From the NCBI RefSeq assembly GCF_014836615.1, contig NZ_JACSQN010000007.1, positions 152,342 through 216,341 on the forward strand: DNA of 64,000 nt. The letters are read 5' to 3'. The notes under the pieces are model-generated. The model made no database searches. It worked only from the letters and a program-made list of their open reading frames with translations, and was not told the origin of the DNA. Both the position numbers and the translations under genes were made by a program. The stretch is from Sporosarcina quadrami. Lineage in GTDB: Bacteria; Bacillota; Bacilli; Bacillales_A; Planococcaceae. Shown in pieces: positions 35,263 to 43,595 of this stretch; the first letter of the stretch is position 1, and every line of letters begins with the position of its first letter.

Positions 35263-36180
35263 TTAAATTTCACGTTCCGCATGACGGCGTTTAGCTGATT
35301 CTGCGTAAGCAGGCGAACGGAAATGCAATACAGGATCATCAGAACATTCTAGTCCATCTACAATCACGGTTGGATCGAAAATACTTTTTTCTGCTGAATC
35401 TTCTCGTATCTGTTGCAACGTTAGCACGCCTGCATCTACTAACTCCCGTTCTTTCGGCCATTTAACACTAGAGTCGTTAACGTCGTCTCCTGCTTCCGCC
35501 AATTGAACGACAAGGCGGAACTGAACACTTCCCTGTTCCAATCTATGTACCAGTTCCGATTCAAGATCTTTCTTTGATGAAGAATCCATTTTTTCTAACG
35601 CCTCTTCAACAGGTACCCACCTAAATCTCACCGCATGCTTATTCATGTGGCTGTCGACTAAATAATACGCATGCAATGCATAATACGTTTCTTCTGCGAA
35701 ACTCGATACCGGTTTCAACGACTTTAGCAAATCAGGAATTGTTGCAAATTCAGGCGATTTCCTAAACACTTCAAACCTTTCCATTAAAGAAAGCTGAGAT
35801 TCTTTAGACATCATTTGTAATAGCCTGACAAAGTCTTCCGGAGTTTTCGTAATGAAAACAGGTATATTCGCCATCGTCAAATTTGTGTGTTTTTCAAAAG
35901 GTAATTGAAACCTGACGGACATCCCTTTAATCGGCATGAGCGCTTCGTTTAATTCTGGATTCGGAGAACTGTGTGAAAAACGGACGATCGCTGGCACTGC
36001 TTCCGCCTGCAGATGATCCGCAGTCGTATATGAGGAAAGCGCTCCGTTTGGCTGAAAGACTGCATCAAATGCGATTCCTTTTGCATGCGCCCTTCTGAAA
36101 CCAGGAAACTTTCCCGCTAACTTTTCAATCGTGTCGACTGCCATAATAGGTGTAATGTCGAGATCATTATCGATTGTCAT
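35263..36180 (-). CDS. Catalase-family small haem protein (SrpA-like)
   Basis: Member of the catalase-related family that is much shorter than true catalases, 305 residues. Seen: RRAHAKGIAFDAVF near residue 30, which supplies the distal His, IVRFSHSSPNPELNEALMPI with the RFS motif, ETYYALHAYYLVDSHMNKHA, a central helix, and a C-terminal SPAYAESAKRR with the expected proximal haem Tyr. Such mini-catalases act as organic-peroxide-dependent peroxidases. Start set at ATG 36180 after AAGAGGTGAG. It lies next to the haem-uptake operon but has its own terminator. Confidence 0.82.
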   Translation of the reverse strand: MTIDNDLDITPIMAVDTIEKLAGKFPGFRRAHAKGIAFDAVFQPNGALSSYTTADHLQAEAVPAIVRFSHSSPNPELNEALMPIKGMSVRFQLPFEKHTNLTMANIPVFITKTPEDFVRLLQMMSKESQLSLMERFEVFRKSPEFATIPDLLKSLKPVSSFAEETYYALHAYYLVDSHMNKHAVRFRWVPVEEALEKMDSSSKKDLESELVHRLEQGSVQFRLVVQLAEAGDDVNDSSVKWPKERELVDAGVLTLQQIREDSAEKSIFDPTVIVDGLECSDDPVLHFRSPAYAESAKRRHAEREI

Positions 36181-36278
36181 AAAACTCACCTCTTTTATTT
36201 TTACTCTATATGTATAAAGAAGATACCCTATTGCCACGAGTTCTAAAACTCTTATATAGGAAGAGATCTTTTCTATTT

Positions 36279-36312
36279 AAAAAACTGCCAGCCGATTTCT
36301 CGGCTGACGGCA
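36279..36312 (-). terminator. Terminator of the small hydrophilic gene
   Basis: On the minus strand TGCCGTCAGCCGA, GAAA loop, TCGGCTGGCAG, then a T-run. It lies just past the stop of the 71-residue gene. Confidence 0.75.
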
Positions 36313-36316
36313 TGCA

Positions 36317-36532
36317 TTATTTTTTCCGGTTGGACGTCTGGCTTTTATCATGATTCGTTTTATTATTCTTGTTTTTCACTTTCGCATCGAACTCTGTCGA
36401 AAATTCTTCGTTTTGATTGTCATACGGATTATTATTGTTGCTGTTGCTCGCATCTTTGTCTTTGTTTTGGTACGTATCAAATGGATTATGCGTTCGTTCA
36501 TTCATCGTTTGTTTACTGTTTTTATTCCCCAT
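36317..36532 (-). CDS. Small hydrophilic Asn/Lys-rich protein
   Basis: A 71-residue protein without hydrophobic stretches, rich in N, K, D, S and Q (NPFDTYQNKDKDASNSNNNN). A very good ribosome site, AGGAGGTGAAGATCC, precedes the ATG, and a terminator follows, so it is a real gene. The NEEFSTEFDAK segment faintly recalls gamma-type small acid-soluble spore proteins (FGTEFASE), which would suit a spore former, but the match is too weak to name it. It diverges from the sigma-factor gene. Confidence 0.65.
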   Translation of the reverse strand: MGNKNSKQTMNERTHNPFDTYQNKDKDASNSNNNNPYDNQNEEFSTEFDAKVKNKNNKTNHDKSQTSNRKK

Positions 36533-36608
36533 GGATCTTCACCTCCTACTTCCTAGCATGCACAGAAATGTCGCGATTATAGAAGGAAGGAAGCAATTCC
36601 ACGAAAGA

Positions 36609-36645
36609 AGTGATCTTTCCTTCGTTTTTCAACGTTAGCTATGTA
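36609..36645 (+). promoter_or_regulatory. Candidate ECF promoter, sigma operon
   Basis: AGTGATC (36609-36615), 17-bp spacer, CGTTAGCTATGTA (36633-36645). The same two blocks at the same spacing precede the surface-protein/sortase operon at 38086, which points to recognition by the sigma factor encoded here. Confidence 0.65.
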
Positions 36646-36715
36646 GACCGTTCGTAAGTAAGGTTATGTTCAGTCCTATGGTATTCTAATAGAAACATCT
36701 AAAAAGGAGAATCCT

Positions 36716-37279
36716 ATGACTGTTCTGGATGATACAATCCTCTACGAAAAAACGGCCATGCAAGATCGTGCTGCTTTTGAAACATTATACGACCGGTATG
36801 AAAAGCTCGTTTATTCATTCGCGTTCCGGCTTACGAATGACCGCACCATTGCTGAAGAAGTGACACAAGATGTATTCTTGAAACTGTGGAACGGTGCAGC
36901 TTCTTATACAGATGAAAAAGGTAAATTCTCCTCTTGGCTATTAACGATGACACGCAACAAAGCGATAGACGAAATTCGCCGGCTGAAGCGACATGATCAC
37001 GAAGAGATGATTGAAAAAGATTCGCTTATCGAGCAGCCAGGATCCACAGAAGCGCAAGTCGAGTGGAATGAAAAGCGGAGTGATGTACATACAGCCATCC
37101 GTGAGTTAAAAGCTGAGCAGCAGGAAATTATCGAGCTCTTCTATTTCAAAGGATTGAGCCAACAAAAAATCGCAGATCACTGCAAGTTGCCGCTAGGAAC
37201 GGTGAAAGGCAGGATCCGATTAGCACTGAAACATTTAAAAGGATTAATTGGACAGGAAGGAGGCGTTTCGAATGATTGA
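36716..37279 (+). CDS. ECF-type RNA polymerase sigma factor
   Basis: Alternative sigma factor of 187 residues. Seen: region 2 at about 20-90 (FETLYDRYEKLVYSFAFRLT, AEEVTQDVFLKLW, FSSWLLTMTRNKAIDEIRRL) and region 4 at about 125-178 (LKAEQQEIIELFYFKGLSQQ, KIADHCKLPLGTVKGRIRLA). ATG follows AAAAAGGAG. The gene overlaps by 8 nt the downstream gene for an RskA-type anti-sigma factor, so the pair is translationally coupled as in SigK/RskA systems. A shared bipartite promoter upstream suggests autoregulation. Confidence 0.93.
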   Translation: MTVLDDTILYEKTAMQDRAAFETLYDRYEKLVYSFAFRLTNDRTIAEEVTQDVFLKLWNGAASYTDEKGKFSSWLLTMTRNKAIDEIRRLKRHDHEEMIEKDSLIEQPGSTEAQVEWNEKRSDVHTAIRELKAEQQEIIELFYFKGLSQQKIADHCKLPLGTVKGRIRLALKHLKGLIGQEGGVSND

Positions 37280-38000
37280 ACAATGCCATCAACTCATAGA
37301 TTATTTCAATAGAACGTTATCACAAGAAGAACAACAACAATTTGAAAACCATTTGACGGACTGCCCTTCCTGTCAGGAAGAATTACTGGAACTGCAATTG
37401 TTGACAGAAGACCTGCCTTATTTATCTGAAGAGATTGACGTGCCAAGCGATATGAAATCACGCATTTTTGCAACCATCGATGAACTTGCAACGCCCGTAA
37501 ATTCTCCGGAAACAATCGTGCCGACTCCTTTAGAAACCTCGGAGCGTCCGAAACAGAAACGGTTCAATTTCGCAATTCCGTCTCTTGCAGCTGCGTTATT
37601 TGCATCGATCGTCACAAATGCTTATTTATTGAATGAAACCAATAAAGAACCGGAAATTGCAATGAGCGATGTCGAATTGATCGCCCAAACAACGTTGGCA
37701 TCGACAGTCGATGATGAAAATGCCACTGCAGTCGCGATGCTTCTATCCAACAAAGGTGAGGAACTATTAATCGTCGATTCAACGAACTTGCCTGCTCTAG
37801 CAGATGGTGAACTGTATCAAGTATGGGTCATTGAAGGTGAGAAACCATACCCTGCCGGCGTGCTGGATTCCACTAAAGGTTCCGTTAGTCACTCTTTGAA
37901 AGACTTGACCGGTAAATGGGATACAATTGCGATTACGATTGAAAAAGAACCTGATTTACCTGCTCCCGAAGGCTCACTTGTACTAGCAGGAGGCATTTAA
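37272..38000 (+). CDS. Anti-sigma factor with zinc finger and RskA domain
   Basis: Membrane-bound regulator that holds the sigma factor inactive, 242 residues. Seen: an N-terminal zinc-finger HLTDCPSCQEE (HxxxCxxC, residues 29-36), a linker, one membrane helix near residues 100-118 (FAIPSLAAALFASIVTNAYL), and an extracytoplasmic RskA domain (LADGELYQVWVIEGEKPYPA, DTIAITIEKEPDLPAPEGSL). Start set at ATG 37272 after GGAAGGAGGCG. Release presumably needs proteolysis after an envelope signal; the signal is unknown. Confidence 0.9.
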   Translation: MIEQCHQLIDYFNRTLSQEEQQQFENHLTDCPSCQEELLELQLLTEDLPYLSEEIDVPSDMKSRIFATIDELATPVNSPETIVPTPLETSERPKQKRFNFAIPSLAAALFASIVTNAYLLNETNKEPEIAMSDVELIAQTTLASTVDDENATAVAMLLSNKGEELLIVDSTNLPALADGELYQVWVIEGEKPYPAGVLDSTKGSVSHSLKDLTGKWDTIAITIEKEPDLPAPEGSLVLAGGI

Positions 38001-38011
38001 TTCAAAAAACA

Positions 38012-38053
38012 AAAGTCCATTGAACCTTAGTATGACAAGGTTCAATGGACTTT
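38012..38053. terminator. Terminator of the sigma/anti-sigma operon
   Basis: A 17-bp perfect stem (AAAGTCCATTGAACCTT and its complement) around an 8-nt loop. Confidence 0.9.
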
Positions 38054-38085
38054 CTTCATTTCTCCGAAAACTTTTTTCAATAAAT

Positions 38086-38122
38086 AGTGATCCATTCTAC
38101 AACTCCTTCCGTTAGCTATATA
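38086..38122 (+). promoter_or_regulatory. Candidate ECF promoter, surface-protein/sortase operon
   Basis: AGTGATC (38086-38092), 17-bp spacer, CGTTAGCTATATA (38110-38122). It differs in one of 20 block positions from the sequence upstream of the sigma gene, while the spacers are unrelated. It ends 24 nt before the ATG. Confidence 0.65.
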
Positions 38123-38146
38123 CAAAACCGAAAAGGAGCGATTCAC

Positions 38147-39508
38147 ATGAACTTGAAGAAAAAACTAATCGCAATTCCATTAAGTGTTTCATTACTACTA
38201 CCTGCGGGGGTCCCACTCGCATTTGCTGCAGACCACGATCATGGTGGACCGGCATCCATGGAAGTTTCAAATCCTGCAACAGACTTACGGGCTGCACTTG
38301 ACAGCATCCTATCTGAACATGCATACCTCGCAGTCGTTACGATGCAAAAAGGAATTGACGGTGCGAAAGACTTCGACGCCGCAGCCGCACAACTTAGCGA
38401 AAATACGGACGAACTGTCTGCTGCTGTTGCATCCGTTTACGGTGAAGATGCAGGGAACCAATTCAAAGAAATCTGGAGCAGTCATATCGGCTACTTCGTT
38501 GACTATGTCACTGCAACGGCTAATAAAGATGAAGATGGACGAAAGAAAGCACTCGCAGACCTTGACGGATACCGTGTCACACAAGCGGACTTCCTCGACA
38601 AAGCGACAGACAGCCGTTTGAAAGCAGCGGATCTTGAAGAAGGATTGAAAATGCACGTCGACCAACTGATCTGGGCATTCGATAATTATGTCGCAGGCGA
38701 CTACGACAAAGCCTACTCAAGCCTTTACGAATCGATGCACCATATGTTTGGAACAGGGAAAGGATTGTCATGGGCGATCACGGATCAGTTCCCAGAGAAA
38801 TTCGATAACCATACCGTCGACACACCGGCCGCAGATTTACGTGAAGCATTGAACAACCAATTCTCTGCGCATGCTGCTCTGGCTATCATCACGATGCAAA
38901 AAGGGATCGACGGGGCACCTGACTTTGAAACAGCGGCAGCTACGCTGAATCAGAACACAGAAGATCTTACTGCTTCTGTCGAATCCGTCTATGGCGCAGA
39001 GGGTGCTAAGCAGTTCAACGAAATTTGGAATAGCCATATCGGTTATTTTGTTGACTACGTCACAGCTACTGCAAAAAAAGATGCTGACGGCCAGAAGAAA
39101 GCGATGGCAGATCTCGATGCGTACCGCGTTACACAAGCAGCATTTTTGGATACAGCAACTGAAGGCAGACTGAAAGCCGCAGACCTAGAAGAAGGTTTAA
39201 AAGGCCACGTCGATCAATTGCTGATGGCATTCGACAATTATGTAGCCGGTGATTATGATGCGACATACGATAATATCCATGAAGCATATAGCCATATGTT
39301 CGGAGTAGGCACAGCTTTATCCGGTGCGATCGTTGACCAATATCCTGATAAATTCACGAGTGCAATGCCTGCCGATATGCCAAAAACAGGTCTTGGCGGG
39401 ATGTCAGACGGACCGGATTATACAGTTTTATGGATTGTCGCAAGTTTGATTTTTGCACTCGGTGCGGGTACTGTGTTGATGCGTAGAAAGACTGTAAAAG
39501 AACAGTAA
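38147..39508 (+). CDS. Sortase-anchored surface protein with two His-conserved helical repeats
   Basis: Exported protein of 453 residues. Seen: signal peptide ending AFA near residue 27, two tandem repeats of ~170 residues (about 40-215 and 220-395) with near-identical segments such as HIGYFVDYVTATA and AADLEEGLK, then the sortase-type signal MPKTG, a hydrophobic segment and RRKTVKEQ. Each repeat keeps four histidines at matching places (SEH or SAH; SHIGYF; MHVDQL or GHVDQL; HHMF or SHMF), which suggests a bound metal or haem in a helical bundle. Similar proteins have, to my memory, been labelled copper amine oxidase; no such domain is visible. Start ATG 38147 after AAAAGGAGCG. A sortase gene follows. 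Confidence 0.85.
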   Translation: MNLKKKLIAIPLSVSLLLPAGVPLAFAADHDHGGPASMEVSNPATDLRAALDSILSEHAYLAVVTMQKGIDGAKDFDAAAAQLSENTDELSAAVASVYGEDAGNQFKEIWSSHIGYFVDYVTATANKDEDGRKKALADLDGYRVTQADFLDKATDSRLKAADLEEGLKMHVDQLIWAFDNYVAGDYDKAYSSLYESMHHMFGTGKGLSWAITDQFPEKFDNHTVDTPAADLREALNNQFSAHAALAIITMQKGIDGAPDFETAAATLNQNTEDLTASVESVYGAEGAKQFNEIWNSHIGYFVDYVTATAKKDADGQKKAMADLDAYRVTQAAFLDTATEGRLKAADLEEGLKGHVDQLLMAFDNYVAGDYDATYDNIHEAYSHMFGVGTALSGAIVDQYPDKFTSAMPADMPKTGLGGMSDGPDYTVLWIVASLIFALGAGTVLMRRKTVKEQ

Positions 39509-39543
39509 TTTAGCGGACTGTGACCAGAAAGGAGGGACACCAT

Positions 39544-40215
39544 TTGAAAAATCTCTTTGTAAAGACTATCCTGTTCGTACTAAGTATTGTTCTGCTGACA
39601 GCTTGTGCATCCAACACGGAAAATCCAAAAGCCTCTATCGCTGATGAACCTAAAAAGCCCGTCGACGTATCGCAACCAGAAACGGAAGTTGAACAAGTTG
39701 TTGAGGATGCAATCGTTACTTCCATCCCAGCGCCTTCTGCGGAAGGGCTGACGCTGACAGATAATCGAGTAGGCATTCAACCTACACGAATTGAAATTCC
39801 TGCTTTACATGTCGATGCGGTGATCGAAGAAGTAGGTCGTCTTGAAAACGGTCAAATGGGCGTCCCTCAAAATCCGGATCATGTAGGCTGGTTCTCTCCT
39901 GGTGTCAAGCCTGGATCTCAAGGGAGTGCTGTCATGGCAGGGCATGTAGATTCATTAACAGGACCTGCTGTCTTCTACAAACTGGTGACATTGGAAATCG
40001 GGGATGAAATCATTGTCCATGGCGATGACGAGGCACTGACTTTCATTGTCACGAAAAAAGAGGAATATCCGAGACAAAACGCACCTGTGGATAAAATTTT
40101 CGGATTTACTTACACGAGTACGCTGAATCTCATCACTTGTACGGGTGTGTTCGACCGCAAAGCAAAAACACATGATAACCGTCTCGTCATCTATACTGAA
40201 TTGAAAAAACCGTGA
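39544..40215 (+). CDS. Lipoprotein sortase (class D/F-like)
   Basis: Transpeptidase that probably attaches the preceding MPKTG protein to the cell wall, 223 residues. Seen: signal with lipobox LLTAC near residue 19, so it is lipid-anchored instead of helix-anchored, catalytic His in VMAGHVDSL, Cys in LNLITCTGVFD and Arg in HDNRLVIYT. Start is TTG 39544, chosen because AAGGAGGG lies 7 nt upstream and this yields a proper signal; a GTG 24 nt earlier is less likely. It begins 35 nt after the substrate gene. Confidence 0.9.
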   Translation: MKNLFVKTILFVLSIVLLTACASNTENPKASIADEPKKPVDVSQPETEVEQVVEDAIVTSIPAPSAEGLTLTDNRVGIQPTRIEIPALHVDAVIEEVGRLENGQMGVPQNPDHVGWFSPGVKPGSQGSAVMAGHVDSLTGPAVFYKLVTLEIGDEIIVHGDDEALTFIVTKKEEYPRQNAPVDKIFGFTYTSTLNLITCTGVFDRKAKTHDNRLVIYTELKKP

Positions 40216-40266
40216 GGCATGCGGGGGAGCCTCGACAAAAGGTCCCCCTGCACAACTCACGGTTTT
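40205..40266. terminator. Bidirectional terminator with compound stem
   Basis: Outer arms AAAACCGTGAG / CTCACGGTTTT enclose a second GC-rich inverted pair (GCGGGGGA / TCCCCCTGC). It lies between convergent genes and overlaps the sortase 3' end. Confidence 0.85.
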
Positions 40267-40280
40267 TGACTGATGACACA

Positions 40281-41462
40281 TCAACCAGCAAGTTCTTTCG
40301 ATTTGGGAATCCGACCGACCAGCGTCGCAATAAACAATGTCCCTAGGAACAACGCGAACAGGAACAGATAGCTGAATCCTTGCTGCATCTCAAGGAAATA
40401 GCCACCGAGGATTGGACCCGTCAGACTTCCGATACTGAAAAAGATGCCACACATCAGATTCCCTGTCGGCAACAGCGACTTCGGCGTCAAGTCGGACATA
40501 TACGAAATGCCGAGTGAAAAGATCGAACCCGCAAACAGCCCGCCAATGAAGAACATTATTAAAATTCCAATTGCATTGGCACCCATTAGCGCTGCACCCG
40601 CAAATGCCAAGCTTGACCCGCCTAGCGTCAACAACATGATCGGTTTTCTGCCGACCTTGTCAGACAAAATGCCGAGTGGAATTTGCGAAATGATGCCACC
40701 GACCGCAAATGCCGGGATGATCAGCGACACCATACTAAGCGGAATGCCGATTCGAAGCGCATACACTGGAAACATTGAATTTAACGATGATTCAAGGAAT
40801 CCGTATCCGAAAGGCCCGAGAAACGCGATCCATGCGACGATGAATGTTGCTTTAAAGCGTGTAATGAAACGACCTTGTGACAGCTCACCGACCATAATTT
40901 CCGGATGATCATTGTCGAGCATGAAGACAAGCGTCCATGCACAGAAACTCAGGCAGGCTGAAACGATGAACGGCAATCCTTCGTACACGTCAACAAGTGG
41001 TACAAACATTGGACCGACCGCAAAACCGACGCCGACAGACAACCCGTAAATAGATATATTACGGCCAAGTCGATTCGGTGCAGATGTGCTTGTCACCCAT
41101 GTCTGTGTCGAGAAATGCAGCGCATGATCCCCGATGCCGATCAGCAATCGGAGGATGAACCAGAAAACGATGCTTTTCCATAACGGAAACGACAGTAGCG
41201 CGGCAATGACAAAAATACCGCCTGCGATTATAGTTGGCTTATACCCGAACCGGCGCAGAGGCGCCTCCATGAACGGTGAAACGAGCAGCGTCCCGATATA
41301 TAACGCCGTAGCATTCAATCCATTGAGCGAACTTGACACGCCGTCGCGTTCGAAAATCGTTGAGATGAGCGGTAATAACATCCCTTGTGAAAACCCCGAT
41401 ATTGATACAATAAGGACAAGCACCCAAAACCGATGTTTGTTAATATATGTACGTAAATTCAA
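40281..41462 (-). CDS. MFS transporter
   Basis: Major facilitator superfamily exporter or importer with 12 hydrophobic segments, about 393 residues. Seen: after helix 2 the loop PFMEAPLRRFGYKPTIIAGG, and in the second half the typical GILSDKVGRKPIMLLTLGGS (the MFS loop 8-9 motif). The start at TTG 41462 is preferred because AAAGGGG lies 9 nt upstream; an in-frame ATG at 41492 lacks a ribosome site. Substrate unknown; no neighbouring gene gives a clue. Confidence 0.85.
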   Translation of the reverse strand: MNLRTYINKHRFWVLVLIVSISGFSQGMLLPLISTIFERDGVSSSLNGLNATALYIGTLLVSPFMEAPLRRFGYKPTIIAGGIFVIAALLSFPLWKSIVFWFILRLLIGIGDHALHFSTQTWVTSTSAPNRLGRNISIYGLSVGVGFAVGPMFVPLVDVYEGLPFIVSACLSFCAWTLVFMLDNDHPEIMVGELSQGRFITRFKATFIVAWIAFLGPFGYGFLESSLNSMFPVYALRIGIPLSMVSLIIPAFAVGGIISQIPLGILSDKVGRKPIMLLTLGGSSLAFAGAALMGANAIGILIMFFIGGLFAGSIFSLGISYMSDLTPKSLLPTGNLMCGIFFSIGSLTGPILGGYFLEMQQGFSYLFLFALFLGTLFIATLVGRIPKSKELAG

Positions 41463-41624
41463 AATGAAAAGCCCCTTTATGTCAAAACTCATTCCATCTT
41501 AGCATATTTCATTACAATCTATATACAAGCATTTCTAGCAAAGAAGCATGATAGTAGACTGTATAATGTTGGTTACACTATACTTAGCAAGGCATAGACA
41601 AACTACTCAGAGATAGGTGAACGA

Positions 41625-42875
41625 ATGATACATACAATTTGGAGACAGTATCGTGACACGCCGTTTGCGTTAAAAATGACAATCGGTTTCGCGCTCGGAA
41701 TCATTGCCGGATTGATTTTCGGTGAGCAAATGCAAATGTTCAAACCGTTTGGTATTTTGCTTATCAATTTATTAAGCCTCGTCGCCATTCCAGTTGTTTT
41801 CTTGACAGTGGTCAAAGCTGTCGATCAAATGAGCATTGCCCAACTCGGACGCATGGGCTGGAAATTAATTCTTTATTACGCTGCGACAACTGCAGCTGCG
41901 GTCGGTATCGGTGTCGGCCTTGCACTTCTGTTTAAGCCGGGCTTGAACTTAACATTGCCTGATGTGACCGTTGAAGCGAAAGAGACACCGCAATTCGCTG
42001 ATATCCTCCTACAAATGGTACCAAATAATTTATTTCAAGCTTTTGCAAGCGGCGATCTTATGGCGATCATCTTTTTAGCAATCATTATCGGAATGACGAT
42101 TTCTTCGATGCGGTTTTCAAAAGATGAAAAAATGCAGCAAAACGCCGAATTTCTCGATAGAGGCGTCGTCGCATTGAACGAGATGTTCTTCAAACTGCTT
42201 GGTGGTATTCTCATGTATGCACCGATTGGCGTCTTTGCCATTAGTGCCGTTGCATTCGGTAGCCAAGGTTGGGAAACTTTCAAATCTTTACTCATGTTTT
42301 TAGCCGTCTTTTACTTAGGGCTACTCATACTTTGGTTATTCGTCTACACAGGCTTTCTCAAGCTTTCCGGCAAACCTGTATTGAAGTTTTTCAAGGACAC
42401 GAAAGAAGCATGGTCAACAGCTTTCTTTACATCCAGCAGTCTTGCATCTTTGCCAATCGCTATCAAATCAGCAAAAAATGCCGGGATCTCGGAAAAGACC
42501 GCGAACTTCTCTTTGCCGCTCGGTGCCATCTTTAACTCAGATGGCGGCGCATTGCGTATGGGTATCTCCATCGTCTTTGCAGCCAACATTACGAACTTGC
42601 AATTATCCGCAGCTGACTTGTTCGTCATCGTTATCATCGGCACGTTATTGTCGATCGGTACAGCAGGCGTGCCAGCAGCGGGTCTCGTAACATTATCCGC
42701 CGTCCTCGTCATGTTCGGTCTGCCACTTGAAATCGTCGCCTTGATTGCAGGCGTCGACGCCATTATCGGCATGGGTGGAACTGCCTCCAACGTCGTCGGC
42801 GATATCGTCGGCGCAGCCGTTGTGGATAAGTCGGAGAAAAAGAAACAACCTGTCACACCTGTTGTTGCTGAATGA
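41625..42875 (+). CDS. Dicarboxylate/amino acid:cation symporter (GltT/DctA family)
   Basis: Membrane importer of glutamate, aspartate or C4-dicarboxylates, 416 residues. Seen: N-terminal FALKMTIGFALGIIAGLIFG, the serine-rich hairpin FFTSSSLASLPIAIKSAKNA near residue 265, and the substrate-site segments SLPLGAIFNSDGGALRMGIS and GTAGVPAAGLVTLSAVL. All are hallmarks of the DAACS family. ATG follows AGATAGGTG. Its terminator is followed directly by 21-bp array B. Confidence 0.93.
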   Translation: MIHTIWRQYRDTPFALKMTIGFALGIIAGLIFGEQMQMFKPFGILLINLLSLVAIPVVFLTVVKAVDQMSIAQLGRMGWKLILYYAATTAAAVGIGVGLALLFKPGLNLTLPDVTVEAKETPQFADILLQMVPNNLFQAFASGDLMAIIFLAIIIGMTISSMRFSKDEKMQQNAEFLDRGVVALNEMFFKLLGGILMYAPIGVFAISAVAFGSQGWETFKSLLMFLAVFYLGLLILWLFVYTGFLKLSGKPVLKFFKDTKEAWSTAFFTSSSLASLPIAIKSAKNAGISEKTANFSLPLGAIFNSDGGALRMGISIVFAANITNLQLSAADLFVIVIIGTLLSIGTAGVPAAGLVTLSAVLVMFGLPLEIVALIAGVDAIIGMGGTASNVVGDIVGAAVVDKSEKKKQPVTPVVAE

Positions 42876-42886
42876 GTACGTCAACC

Positions 42887-42917
42887 AAGCCAGGCTTTTT
42901 GCTGGCTTGTTTTTTGT
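42887..42917 (+). terminator. Terminator of the symporter gene
   Basis: Stem CAAGCCAG / CTGGCTTG with an 8-nt loop and a run of six T, 12 nt past the stop codon. Confidence 0.88.
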
Positions 42918-42944
42918 TGTGTTCAATTGGTGAGCGGGTCTCAT

Positions 42945-43112
42945 TGAGCGGTTGCGGGCGGCGATTGATCGGACGGTGGACCGGATTGAGCGGTCGAGGC
43001 ATGCGATTGAGCGGAAGGTGGACCGGATTGAGCGGTCGCGGCATGCGATTGAGCGGAAGGTGGACCGGATTGAGCGGTTGCGGTATGCGATTGAGCGCGC
43101 GTCACCTACAAA
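42945..43112 (+). repeat. 21-bp tandem array B (8 units)
   Basis: Cores TTGAGCGG (one TTGATCGG) start at 42945, 42966, 42987, 43008, 43029, 43050, 43071 and 43092, exactly 21 bp apart. Two alternating unit types (GGTCGAGGCATGCGA and GGAAGGTGGACCGGA continuations) give a 42-bp period. An extra GTGAGCGGG at 42931 is out of phase by 7. The array lies past the symporter terminator, in the gene's own orientation, before the codirectional PLA2-like gene. No ribosome site or start codon supports translation. The remaining ~190 bp to the next gene show nothing else. Confidence 0.92.
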
Positions 43113-43301
43113 TGAGTAGTTTATTACACTATGTCGCGCTAAATGTCCTTTACCAATCAATCACTTCGCTCCCTACCAGCCGCATACAAAAAAAGACATA
43201 TCAACTACCCCGATACGTCTCCCCCATTACAACTATACAAATCCCATTCTATCATCCGAATACTATACAATAACCATCACAAACGATTGGAGGTGCCATA
43301 C

Positions 43302-43586
43302 ATGAAAAGAAGACGTTTCAAATCTCCCCGTCTCTGCATTTTCCCACAATACAAATGGTGCGGCCCAGGTTGCAGCGGACCTGGAAAGCCAATCAACCGC
43401 GTCGATGCCGCATGCAAAGCCCATGACGAATGCTATTTATCACACAAAACCCGTTGCCAGTGCGACAAGGAATTCCTTCAAAAACTACATCCATACACGA
43501 GCGACCACACCGAAGAAGGTCGGCACGCCCGCATCATCACACGCTACATGAAAGCTCAATCCATGTTCACATGCAAATTCAGATAA
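43302..43586 (+). CDS. Small phospholipase A2-like protein
   Basis: A 94-residue protein with a very basic N-terminus (MKRRRFKSPR) and the secretory PLA2 core: CGPGCSGPG as the calcium-loop-like segment, then INRVDAACKAHDECY with the catalytic His-Asp pair, and further cysteines (CQCDKEF, FTCKF). No signal peptide is visible, which is odd for a disulphide-rich enzyme. Start ATG 43302 follows GGAGGTGCC, ruling out the longer upstream frame. Function of bacterial proteins of this size is poorly known. Convergent with an excalibur protein gene 9 nt away. Confidence 0.78.
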   Translation: MKRRRFKSPRLCIFPQYKWCGPGCSGPGKPINRVDAACKAHDECYLSHKTRCQCDKEFLQKLHPYTSDHTEEGRHARIITRYMKAQSMFTCKFR

Positions 43587-43595
43587 CCGAAACGA

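Noticed and set aside
42872..43273. A 133-codon frame through array B
   Set aside because: Same reason: no translation signals, open because the repeat length is a multiple of three.
43143..43301. Upstream extension of the PLA2-like protein
   Set aside because: GGAGGTGCC directly precedes ATG 43302, and the extension has no domain or signal character.
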